Of a stretch of 64,000 nt of DNA, positions 1 to 10,586 are shown piece after piece. Where the stretch lies: contig NC_045128.1 of assembly GCF_007655135.1 (NCBI RefSeq), positions 32,768,811-32,832,810 on the forward strand, written 5' to 3'. Both the position numbers and the translations under genes were made by a program. Each line of letters opens with the position of its first letter. The stretch's first letter is position 1. Under the pieces are notes generated by a model. That model ran no database searches, was not told the DNA's origin, and saw nothing but the letters and a program-made list of their open reading frames with translations. The stretch comes from Punica granatum. Lineage: Eukaryota; Streptophyta; Magnoliopsida; Myrtales; Lythraceae.

Positions 1-77
1 GAGATCGAGAGAGGAAGCCATTTCCGAGGTTATCACTCCCAACAGATCTCTCTGTCTGTCTGAGCTCGAAGGGAGAA

Positions 78-452
78 ATGGAGGAAGTTAGATACCTTTC
101 CGGCGAAGGTATGTGCATGGTTACTGATGTAATCAAACTGTGGATATGGACCATACGGTTTAGGTGTTGTAATGATTTGGTGGAATCAATTTTGCCCAGA
201 ATGGGCTAATGCTCAGATGTCACCCATTTGGGATGAGCTATCCGACTGACTGATCGAATCCTCGCGTCTCTTACTCGACCTTCACTTTAAGTGGTCGGCT
301 CCGATTAGCTCAGATTAGTCGACCTCCTGCCAGAATTATACGCTGAACTTGAACAATTTGATTGTTTTTGTCATTGATTTTGTTCTTTTGTGGGCAATTT
401 CAATCCTTTTCAACAGAACCGTGAATAATATTTTGTAGGGATTATCGGCTAG
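78..452 (+). promoter_or_regulatory. Probable 5'UTR exon and intron of PSF3, with a short uORF
   Basis: An ATG at 78 opens a reading frame that meets a good donor (GT at 109, GTATGT context). A candidate acceptor (TTTTGTAG) ends at 438. If this 330-bp intron is spliced, the frame continues four codons to TAG at 450-452, giving a uORF of about 14 codons. The main PSF3 ATG follows at 610. The splice sites and frame are read from sequence; the 5'UTR role is inferred from position, and these exons could belong to an upstream-starting transcript. Confidence 0.4.
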
Positions 453-609
453 TTAGACCATCGGGGTATCAGATATTTCACTCAGGTCTTGTCGCAGTTG
501 TTGGGTCGAGGCGAATTCAACAGATAATAAGGGAGTCCGGCATATTTCACAGATTTGGTGGCCCATTTGTTTTGTCGGATGCCATTTTCTTGAGATAATA
601 AGAACGAGA

Positions 610-2125
610 ATGGCTAATTACTATGACGTTGATGATATCATTACGGAGGAAGAGGTCAGTGACTTGATCGAGGTTTCCGATTTCTAAAGCTTTCAACCCT
701 TTTTCTGAGAAAAAACAAAACCGCTTGTTGATGTATTGTTGCCTTTGATTGCAGAATATTTCAGTTATATTCCAAAAGGCAGTGAATGGAGTCGGTATAG
801 ATCCTGGTTCTGAGAAGAATTGTGTAGGTTTTCTCAGAGTCTCAGCTGTCATCGATATGGTTGGTAATTCATCAATAGGCACTGAATTGTCTCTTGGGTT
901 TGGTTATTCAGGTCGAACAGGGATCAAAGGTAGAGCTCCCTTTCTGGCTTGCCTCTGAGTTGTGCCTGAGAAATACAGTCGTGGCACAGGTTCCAGCATG
1001 TTTCGATGAGAAGTAAGAAATAAGTGTCCTCAGACAATAGTAGATTGACTAAACTATATAAATCAACTATTTTCCAGAGGAGCAAAGTTATGCTCAAACT
1101 GCTTTCATTGCCCGTGTTGCTGATTCTTTCACTCCTTCGGAAATGCCAGAACAAGGCTGGAAGTCCAGGCAGATCCCGCCTGTGTAGATCTGAGATCACG
1201 AAGTCCTTATTTCTATGAATTTGGCTGCAAGGTTGCCCCAGTGTAAGTATCTTCCATGATGGCTCCTCCCTAGGTCTATTTTGTGATATGGCTCCGGTAT
1301 CTTTAGAAAATCCGGGTTTGGTGCAAAGCATGGTGTTGTTACATCCTTCTAGCTAATGAAAGTTTTATATGTGAAGATATGAGCTAGCTGTTCCAGAGAA
1401 TATGAGGATCAAACCAAGAATTTTTTGATGCCAGTTTCGATTAGCTGTTCCATGCTATGGAAAATGAATGCTTTTCTGGTTGTTTCTTAACTTCATCAAT
1501 TTGTTTTGAAATTGTTAGTCAATGCTTCTTATGAACTTTACCTGCTGGTGTCTTGCTTCTTCCGTGGCTCTGGAGATGGAAAAGGATGATATTTACTTCC
1601 TGTAAAATTCGTTTTTTCAAACATTTCAGAGCTAATAAATCATCACTAAATCAAAAAATAAAAATAAAAATCACTCTTTTGATGGGTGCGCACGTCATAT
1701 TACTAGACATTTTATGCATCTAATAGTCTAACCAAGTTTAATTGTCACAAGTTGATATTGATTTAGTTGTTCCATGGTGACAGTACGGGTGACAGGACCA
1801 TCGGGTTTTTGCTGTTCTCGGCATTCAAGAGTCGGTACAAGGAAGTCCTAACCAAAGCCCACACGGCAGCAAATGTTGCGAATCCCAAATTTCTCTCACG
1901 ACTAACGAAAGAAGAAGTTCATTGTGAGAAAGACTTTCATACACTTGCAGAGAGGTCTTTCTAGCTTTCCAAATTTGTTTATGAACGCCTAAGAGTCAGT
2001 TTGTTCACGATGCAGTGTATGAAGCAGCACAGTCGTCGATGGCAGCTTTCAAGAAGTGGCGTAAAGGTGGCCCGAGGCTTCAGCCTGCATCTGTTCTCAG
2101 GATGAAGAGGAAATCAACAAACTAA
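610..2125 (+). CDS. PSF3: DNA replication complex GINS subunit PSF3
   Basis: Exons by splice sites and frame: 610-654, 755-823, 912-1012, 1150-1242, 1784-1923, 2016-2125. They sum to 558 nt with consistent phases, giving 185 aa, the usual plant PSF3 length. The protein opens MANYYDVDDI. It then carries VFQKAVNGVGIDPGSEKNC, the VELPFWLA segment, the YFYEFGCKVAP segment, RYKEVLTKAHT and a C-terminal AAFKKWRKGGPR stretch. These match the plant PSF3 family as I recall it. PSF3 joins SLD5, PSF1 and PSF2 in the GINS tetramer of the CMG helicase and acts at nuclear replication origins and forks. The exon 5 donor (GTGAGA at 1924) was chosen because it restores a family-like TKEEVHLYEAAQ junction; an in-frame read-through there gives an early stop at 1962. 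Exons are short and conserved; introns are AT-rich. No break is seen. Confidence 0.93.
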
Positions 2126-3811
2126 GAGATCAAATCCCAAGAGGAAAATTTTACCCCGGATCTTCACACCGGTAAACCATTAACATTGGCCTTGTACTTG
2201 TGAACTGTTGTACCATTTTACGCCTCTGATAACTCACTGGCATGAGAAATAAGTATTGATTGATGATTTGCACTGAGTTTTTATTTTATTTATTATTTCT
2301 TCATTGGAGCAACAGAATCACCTATGTCGAGGTTCTTGTAGAATCAGTCGGTCGAACGAAGCATTGCCCGACTGCAAGACCCCCATTCTCAGCTGGTTAT
2401 AGACTTTGGATTAAGCTTTATCCAATATGACTATCCTCAGCTCGTTGCAACTCAAGTGCAACTTCTAGTGGCACACTGGCCAAGATCCCCACTCGTACAT
2501 CAATGTTTCCAATGCTTTCATAACCTGATAAGACGGCTTGGTAATCTTTGTAAAATACTGAGAATGTGGATATTCTTTACTATTTATAATTTCACAACTA
2601 ATGCATCTTATTAGAGTCGAACTCAATCCATTAAAATTAAGTTCCAATAAGAATACACGATGATATTTTTCGTTGTCGTATTAATCAAAATGCAACTACT
2701 ACTAGTATGCCCATGAGATAACGTTTGGAGGTGGCGTGTTACGAGTTGTGCATTGAATGGCATGAGGGTCCAATTGGGCAGTGATGTTTGCCTTGCATTT
2801 ATTTATTCATTTATTTCTGGAAGAAGACTTGCATTTAAATTCCTTTTTTTTTTCCTGTCGTAAAAGATAAGACCTACTCACCTAAAAAATATATAATACG
2901 CACTAAATAAATAATTGGCTAAATTGTCCTATTTATATACATATATATATATATATAATCATAATCCCAATATTTTCTTTTTCTTCTTCTTTTTCCCCCA
3001 TGTCAAAATATATGTAGTTCAAAAGTAAATTTCAAGTTCACCAATCCTTGTCTTCAGTACTATCAGTCCATTTTGTTTGACAGCAAAAGAACCGGAAATA
3101 GCTGTAATCAGCCAAAATAAAGAGGAAAAAGAAATTATTCAATTGTCGGCAGGATTAATCTATTAATTTTTTAGGATACAAACGAGGTCTAAAATTCAGT
3201 ATAATAAAAGAAAATTTCTAAATAATTAATAAAATGGTACAAGTAATTTTATTATATATCAAATTTGCGATTTTTACATCAACAAGCGAGATTTACGCTA
3301 CTACATTACGTTCTCTATTAAGTAAGAGTAGTAAATAATCTGTTTGTATCACCATGCTACAATTTTTTTTTTTTATTGAGAGTAGTAAATCCCGTTCTGC
3401 GAGAATGTCCCCATTTCTTTTTCTTTTTTTGGCAGCGTAGAGAAGACACTCGAATAAAAAAAGTGGATAATTGCACCCGAGGTCCCTTATCTTTATCCTT
3501 TTCTTGATTCGGACACAACTTCTTTTTCAAAATTTTAAATTGGGTCCTCCAGCCAATAGCAGCAAACCACCTTAACCAAAACAAACGCATTGGTTCGTTA
3601 ATTTTCATTTGTTCCCTTATTATTAATAATCCAAAACTGGGTCCCTTCTTCTTCATCATCCTCTCCACCTATCCATCCATCCTCTCTCTTTCTAGTTGAA
3701 GATCAAGATATCACGACTCTCCAGAAAAATCTGATCTTCCGCCCAACAATCCAAGCTTTCCCCGGCTTCTTGGGAGGTTTTCTTGGTGGGTTTTCCCCCG
3801 GAGACGCGACA
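2126..3811. other. PSF3 3' flank and PLC upstream spacer
   Basis: AT-rich intergenic DNA with a TA microsatellite at about 2936-2958 and a tRNA-derived SINE-like copy at 3172-3312. The last 120 bp before 3812 are pyrimidine-rich and then GC-rich, as expected for the PLC 5'UTR. No coding region is supported. Confidence 0.6.
3172..3312 (-). mobile_element. tRNA-derived (Au-like) SINE copy
   Basis: This copy shares order and sequence with those at 31392-31531 and 45706-45834. All have a block like CTAAATAATTAATAAA, then a 'tatcaaa..tgc' block, ending in a 'cgctac'-type motif. On the minus strand the end blocks resemble an RNA polymerase III A box and B box. The family assignment is inferred from this arrangement. 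This copy is the most diverged of the three. Confidence 0.4.
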
Positions 3812-6800
3812 ATGTCGAAGCAGACCTACAGAGTGTGCTTCTGCTTCCGGCGGAAGTTCCGGCTGACGGTGTCGGAGGCGCCGGAGGATGTGAAGAACCT
3901 TTTCCGGGAGTACTCCGAGAATGGGATCATGACCGTTGACCAGCTCCACCGATTCTTGGTTGAGGTACAAGGGGAGGAGAATGCTACCAAGGAGGACGCT
4001 CAGGCCATCATCGACAAGCTCCGTGAGCAGCGCCATCTCAACATCTTCCATAGGAAGGGCGTCACCCTTGAGGCCTTCTTCTGGTACCTCTTCGGTGATA
4101 TCAACCCTCCGCTGTCTCCTGAGCTCGGGGTACGATCCTGATGCTATCTTTTTCTCTCTTTTTTTATTGTTGTTTTCTGGTTTGTTGATGATTCTGGCTG
4201 TTTGTCTTTGCTGTATATGTTAGCTCTTTTTATCAGTGAATTGAAAAGATTGATAGTGTAGTTATTGGGGCTCCGTTTGAGAGTTCGAAAGGTTGGAAGC
4301 TTGCAGCGAGGATGATTAAGTGCTCTGCCCAGATTGGGATTAACTTGGAAGCTGATAGATTTTTTAGGGGAAAGGAAGACAACATGGTGCTTCTGAAAAT
4401 GGCATATTACAGACGTTCAAGCAAGAATTGGAGTAATATTGGGATGGAAGGACTACTTTGTCTTGGAATTTTATATCATCAAATCACTTGGTTAAGGCGT
4501 TTCCTTGAAGGGTTTGAGGCATCTATTTCCATCAAATCACAATGTAGATGTCAGAATGGGGTTATGGTTGAAAAGCCTGATAGATGAGGTGCTGAAATGC
4601 TGGTGATATGAAAGCTTTCATTCAACTAATCTCTGCTGTTAGATGAGCCTCTTTGTTTTTTCATTCGTCTGTTTCTCATGTTCTGAGAATGAATTTTAAG
4701 GATTAGATCATTCCTGACTCCTGAGCTCTTCTGTCTTATTGCTTTCTATGAGGGTATTGCAGAAAATACTCTTAGCATGTTGAACAGAAAAGAGCTGTCA
4801 TAAGTGATGCTTTTGATTGTAATGATTGTTCTAATGGTCAGAGTAAATGCTAACCCTCCACATCGTTTCTGTTCCTCCTCCTGTCAGGTCCATCAAGATA
4901 TGAACGCTCCCCTGTCGCATTATTTCATATACACTGGCCACAATTCGTATCTAACAGGCAATCAACTTAGCAGTGATTGCAGTGACGCCCCTATCATAAC
5001 TGCCCTCGAGAGAGGGGTCAGAGTGATCGAATTAGATATATGGCCAAATTCCGACAAAAATGATATCCATGTTCTTCATGGAAGGTATGGCATAAAATTT
5101 CTGTATCGAATTTCGTGTATTTCTTTTATCATCCCTTTGGGTAGCATGATTGCATATTTTGTGACCAAAATTCTCAAGGTCCTTTACCTTAAGATACAGT
5201 CAGTTAGGGATACATGTTGTAACCCTTTTCTTTTATTTTATCTCGAACATACAATTTCCACATTATCAACATTTTGATTCTTGTAATAGGTTACTTTTCT
5301 TCTTTTTCATTTTTCTGATATTTTTCTTTCTCTTTGCATAGGACTTTAACTACCCCAGTGGAACTCATCAAGTGCTTTAGGTCTATTAAGGAACATGCAT
5401 TCGTTACCTCTGAGTATCCAGTTGTTATTACTTTGGAAGATCACCTCACTGCAGATCTCCAGGCAAAAGTGGCCGAGGTGATTGTAAACACTTTCCCGTA
5501 GTCTGGAAAAGCAGTTTTATGCATTTGTGAAGCAACCAACCTTATTATTACTTATTAACGGTTATCTTATTGTCAACTTGTAGATGGTCACCCAAACATT
5601 TGGAGATGTTCTGTTTACTCCTGACGCAGATTGCTTAAAGGAATTTCCTTCCCCTGAGTCACTGAAGAGACGGGTCATCATATCGACCAAACCACCAAAA
5701 GAGTACCTTGAGGCGAAAGAAGTTACTGAAAAGGAAAGTGATGCACGGAAGGGAAAGGATTCACAGCCTGATGAAGAGGCTTGGGGGAAAGAAGTGCCAA
5801 ATATCAAAGGGGATGCTACAGTTGATGACAAGGTGAGCAAGAACTTACTCAATTCATAACTGCTGTCACAATTTATGTCCCATCATAAGTTTGTGGTCCA
5901 ATCATAAAGTGGGATTTTGTCTGTTTCCGTTCTAGAGAAATTGAAATGCAAATGAAACCATTGCTCATCCAGTTTCTTGCTCAGAATTGACTGGTTCTTG
6001 CTTCGAACTGGCCTGGCTTTTGTCTAGATCTATCAATAATATAAACTGATTTTGCTCCCTTTATATTATTTTCCTAAAACCTGGTTAGACTGCGTTGAAT
6101 CCTTAGGTGAACCTTTGAACCTATACTTTGACCAGTTTGATGCCTAGTCTGATATGAGAAGGCTATCATTTCTATCATATAACAAATAGATATTCTGCTT
6201 GCTCACTGATGATGTTCTAGCAGGATGACATAGGTGCGGATGACAAGGATGACGAGGAAGATGATAACGATGTGGACAAAGCTAACCAAAAAGTGGCACC
6301 GGAGTATAAGCGCTTGATTGCTATTCATGCGGGAAAGCCCAAAGGGGGATTAGATGAATGTCTGCATGTGGACCCCAACAAAGTTCGGCGCCTTAGCTTA
6401 AGTGAGCAACAGCTCGAGAAAGCTATCATTACTCATGGAAAACAAATTGTCAGGTTTGTATTTCTTATTCATCTCATGATTCATCTGCGTGCATGAAGAT
6501 GTTTATCTATACCACTAACTAAATTCTCATCTGCTAGTATATAGTATTATTCCTCAATCCTTTTTTGGCTACTCTGATTATTTATCCTGCTACAGGTTCA
6601 CCCAGAGGAATATACTCAGGGTTTACCCAAAAGGTGTTCGCATTGATTCCTCAAATTACAATCCGCTTATTGGGTGGTCCCATGGAGCACAGATGGTTGC
6701 GTTTAATATGCAGGTATTTTTTTCTTTTGCATATGATGTTTTTGCATTTTTGCAGTCATTAGAATCATTTATGCCGAGATTTCAGTGTGTTCGTGTAAAT

Positions 6801-7703
6801 GATCTTTCTAATGAATTGTTATTATAATTTCTTGACGCAGGGATATGGAAGATCTCTGTGGTTGATGCAAGGCATGTTCAGGGCCAATGGTGGGTGTGGC
6901 TATATCAAGAAACCCGATTTTCTGTTGAAGCCTGGCTCAGATAACGAGATCTTTGACCCCGATACTAGTCTACCTGTGAAGACAACTTTGAAGGTTGTGA
7001 GCCTCCAGTGCCTCGAGTAGACTGTTACCTAATATTCTTGAATTCCTAATATTCTTGAATTGTTTGGTAGTGTAAATTCCTGTTTGATTTACCCTGATCT
7101 TTTGCTGCTTTGCAGGTCACTGTATATATGGGGGAAGGCTGGTATTACGATTTTAAGCACACGCACTTTGATTTGTATTCTCCTCCAGATTTTTATGCTA
7201 GGGTAAGTCGATACGATCTTATGCATCCCTCTCTCTTGCTCTCTTGTTTAAATAGATAGATCTTAACAGGCAACATGTTGGGATGAGTTCTCAAAGAATC
7301 GAATCTAAGATGAAAAAGTCTTCTTCTTTTAGTTACTCCTCCGTCCTGCAGAACATTTCTTTTAAGTTTAATCTGATTGGGAAGTGCCCAACAATTTGCA
7401 TTTATGCAGATCGGGATTGCTGGAGTCCCTGCTGATACTATAATGAAGAAGACAAAGACGTTGGAGGACGACTGGACCCCTACTTGGAATGAGGTGTTTG
7501 AGTTCCCATTAACTGTTCCTGAGCTTGCTCTGCTTCGTGTGGAAGTTCACGAGTATGACATGTCCGAGAAGGACGACTTTGGGGGCCAAACTTGCCTGCC
7601 TGTATGGGAATTAAGGAAGGGCATCAGGGCGGTTCCACTCCACAGCCGAAAGGGAGAGAAGTACCAGTCGGTTAAACTTCTCATGCGATTTGATTTTGTT
7701 TAG
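3812..7703 (+). CDS. PLC: Phosphoinositide-specific phospholipase C (PI-PLC)
   Basis: Nine exons: 3812-4129, 4888-5084, 5342-5477, 5584-5832, 6224-6453, 6596-6713, 6841-6993, 7116-7202, 7410-7703. They total 1782 nt, giving 593 aa; plant PI-PLCs are about 560-610 aa. The enzyme hydrolyses PtdIns(4,5)P2 and PtdIns4P to inositol phosphate and diacylglycerol at the plasma membrane, depending on calcium. The N-terminal EF-hand-like region is residues 1-105. The X domain has catalytic His124 (YTGHNSY) and His169 (VLHGR). An acidic Asp/Glu-rich X-Y linker lies at about 300-320. The Y domain starts near [15 protein letters not shown] and includes [22 protein letters not shown]2 domain runs from about 470 to the end ([15 protein letters not shown]). 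ATG 3812 is the start; the frame upstream has no ATG. It resembles Arabidopsis PLC2/PLC7. Nothing is broken. Confidence 0.96.
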
Positions 7704-8027
7704 TTCGATTTATGAGCCCGAGAGACGAGACGAGACGAGATGCCTATGTAAATCTTTGTGTGCATGCTTGGATTTGATCGTTGCTGTGAGTATGTAAGTA
7801 TCTGTATCACTTGTGTGCTGTTTGCCTGTATCATTCACAGTGGTTTGGCCCCGAGATTTCTTTGTTGTAAGATGAGATTGAGAAACGATTATATTTGCCT
7901 TGATAAAAGAAGTTAATTTTGTATAGAAACTTGTACGTGTTGTTGCATGCCTCATTAATGTGATACAATCGTTTCTGCCAGGATTTTCCATTCAAGAGCC
8001 CGAACTTCAGTTCATTGCGATTTTAAT
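7704..8027 (+). other. PLC 3'UTR and downstream flank
   Basis: This stretch after the PLC stop is T-rich with GACGAGACGAGA at about 7726-7740. It contains several AATAAA-like AT runs consistent with a plant 3'UTR and polyadenylation region. No separate gene is supported. Confidence 0.5.
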
Positions 8028-8290
8028 AGTGTATTTGATTTTAGAGTTGAATTGAGTTGAATTTTGATTTTAATTGGTTTGTAATGATTGTGATGTTGAA
8101 TTACGAGAAAAAGTGTAAAAAAGTAATGAATAGTTGAAAGAATCCATTATTAAAAATTGAATTAATAGTTAAAAAAATTAAAGAAAAATAAAAAAATAAT
8201 AATTGTGTTATTGATTTTTATTGCCTAGTGAGGAGAGATAAAGTTATAGTTAAAATCTTAAAATTGAATTTAGAAATCAAACGGACCAGT
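8028..8290 (+). repeat. MITE-like dispersed repeat, family Y copy 1
   Basis: An AT-rich element beginning in GAGTTGAATTGAGTTGAATT and ending near AAATCAAACGG. Related sequence recurs at 44755-45065 and, in opposite orientation, at 31765-32052 and 54768-54935. All share 'taatgattgtgttgttaa' and 'aatagttgagaga' type blocks. No protein is encoded. Several copies in one window, without coding capacity, suggest a MITE or other non-autonomous element. No target-site duplication was resolved. Confidence 0.5.
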
Positions 8291-10586
8291 TTCTGCATGG
8301 CTGGTTTAGACTCACTTACAGGTTTGAGCAGGAGAGCTGACTAAACCGGGGAGCAGTGTGCCGCTGTTTAATGGATCTCTCGACCCGGTAATCCTTTCAC
8401 CGACCAGATGTTCCTCCATTTCAAGGTTGATAACGTTGTTTTGTTCTTGCCAGGGTGAATGCTGGACTCAGTGATTTTCAGCAAAGGTTTCTTGGAACCG
8501 AGATCTTGCTTGGCTTCCGCAGGGTGTACATAACTTTCAACTCTGTGCTGCCGGGGTGCTGCTCGGCCAAATGACCGGTTACACGGGCGGGGCCGATGAG
8601 GGCTAGAGGGTAATTTTACGTTCCGAAACACAAATGAATGCATTGAACTAGACTGTGCACCTGAAAATCACCAAACTGATTGCATATAATTTGCCTTAGC
8701 CACAAAGTTCTTGACTGCAACAATCATTTCCATCCCCCTTGACCGGCACGGACAATGATTGATGACCGAAGAAGTCTTTACGTTCCTTTTAAGTCCTCAC
8801 CGTTTACTTCAACGTCGAAACGGTCGATCCAACATAATCTCTCCTCACCCCACTAGAAGTAGAGTCAATTCGCACTGCACGTCATGGACGTGCGACTGTC
8901 TGCTTAAAACTCACTCAATGTCCGGCGCTGATTAAATCCAAACCATATCGAACGCATGTATGAACCGACACGATTACGATGCGATCGTTCCCTAGCGCTG
9001 CCTTGCAAGAAGAGTTCAAATGCAAAACAAGGTCGCTTTCATATCTTCTTCTTTTTTTTTTTCACGAACCTACACGTGTGTTGACTCTTTCTCGTCCCTG
9101 ATTTTTCACGACCACATTTATTATTCATTGATGATATTATTACTTTCTAAAGAATCTCATAAACAAATACCGCGTGGCTCTTATTACTAATTACCAAACT
9201 TAAAAGTATTAGATCCATATTAGGACGGGCATATGCTCCTCATTTATTATATTTCCTGAAATTTCGATTACAATCTCTCATTCTTCTTGGTTTCACATTA
9301 CATATATATAATCTATCCACACTTTGGTGTCGAAACAAAAATGGCGTGGCTCTTAGTACTAATTACCACAGTATCAAATCCCATATTAGGATGAGATATT
9401 AGGACGAGCATATGTTCCTCATTTATCATTGAAAATCCTTATCTTTCCCGAAATTCGACCGCAAATATCTCATTCTTCTTGGTTTTACATCACATTATAT
9501 ATAATCGTCCACACTTTTGGTGTCCAAAAGCTAGAAGTTCTCATACCAATTTGAGTATATAAGATTTGTCAAAAGTCGGATCTCCCAATAAATGTTTATC
9601 CTCACCTGATCAGAGGAGGAGGGGGTGCTTGGGGTGGCGGCGGCTCACCGGCCACCGCCGCTAGCCCACCGTATTCCCTCCCAATGGACAAAACGTTCCC
9701 ACTGCCATTTACTCCATCATTTAAATTCTTCTAGGCGGACAACTAATAACATTAAATCAATATCTATTTTTGAATAAATTAAATAAATTCCTATTCAATT
9801 GCAGCATATCATATCTACGCCGCTAGGTTCACAAAAATCTGGACCGATTTTAATAATAAAAAATGCATGTTTTAGTTAATTAATTAATATATTATATTAC
9901 ATATGGTGTTCGATGAGATTGACCCACGATGACATCATGTGTTTCATTTTCTGTAGGAGGAGGCGTGGTGCTGTGTTGACTGCTTTAATGGAATTTTCAA
10001 AGTCAAGACTTTTTGCACTTTTTATATGTATATATACAGATAATATATATATATATATAATGTGTCCACCTGCCTCCCTCCCTCCCTCCCCATCCTCTCA
10101 TACGTGTTCATGTAATCATGCATTCCCTCAATTTCAACTAGTAGGACCATTTCTCCCCCGTTTCCAATGAATAATCAGTTTGTTCCTCCTTTTTCATGTA
10201 GGACCCACCAACCGGAATCGATCCTGATCCGGGCCAGAATTCGGAAACTATTGGAAAAATTCTCGTATAGTAAAATTACTCTGTCAATCCTGCAAGTCGA
10301 TAGTCATTATGGTTAAATAACGTGGGATATAATAACGCATAAGACAGATTAGAATGAAACAATGGGGGCCGATCCCGAAAGCAAATTTGGTCATCGTAAT
10401 CTTTCTCAATAGCTGTTAGTGTTGTTAGAGATGAAATCAGACTTCCCTAATCCCTATACACAAAAGGGCAATGGAGTATTTACCCGCATCAATAAGTCAT
10501 CGCCAAGAATTAATTGAAGTAAGCAAAAGATTTAGACTAAAAATCAAAATCCAATTCCCCCCCCCCCCGCAACTTTAAGCTTTCCT
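8291..10586. other. Spacer between the converging PLC and CCR genes
   Basis: No coding region is supported. Contents: an imperfect tandem duplication (9172-9530), a GC-rich patch at 9615-9665 (GGTGGCGGCGGC type), a TA microsatellite at about 10036-10060, a CCTCCCTCC run near 10075-10090 and a C tract at about 10556-10568. The last ~200 bp probably include the 3'UTR of the CCR gene, which is read on the minus strand. Confidence 0.5.
9172..9530. repeat. Imperfect tandem duplication, ~172-bp period
   Basis: Unit 1 starts at 9172 and unit 2 at 9344. Both begin GCGTGGCTCTTA, pass through CATATTAGGA, GGGCATATG/GAGCATATG and TCTCATTCTTCTTGGTTT, and end in CACACTTTGGTGTC / CACACTTTTGGTGTCC. The units differ by several indels, so the duplication is not recent. 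Confidence 0.75.

Noticed and set aside
1767..1964. PSF3 exon 5 read through to a stop at 1962
   Set aside because: A strong GTGAGA donor at 1924 joins to an acceptor at 2015 and restores the conserved C-terminus; read-through would truncate the protein.
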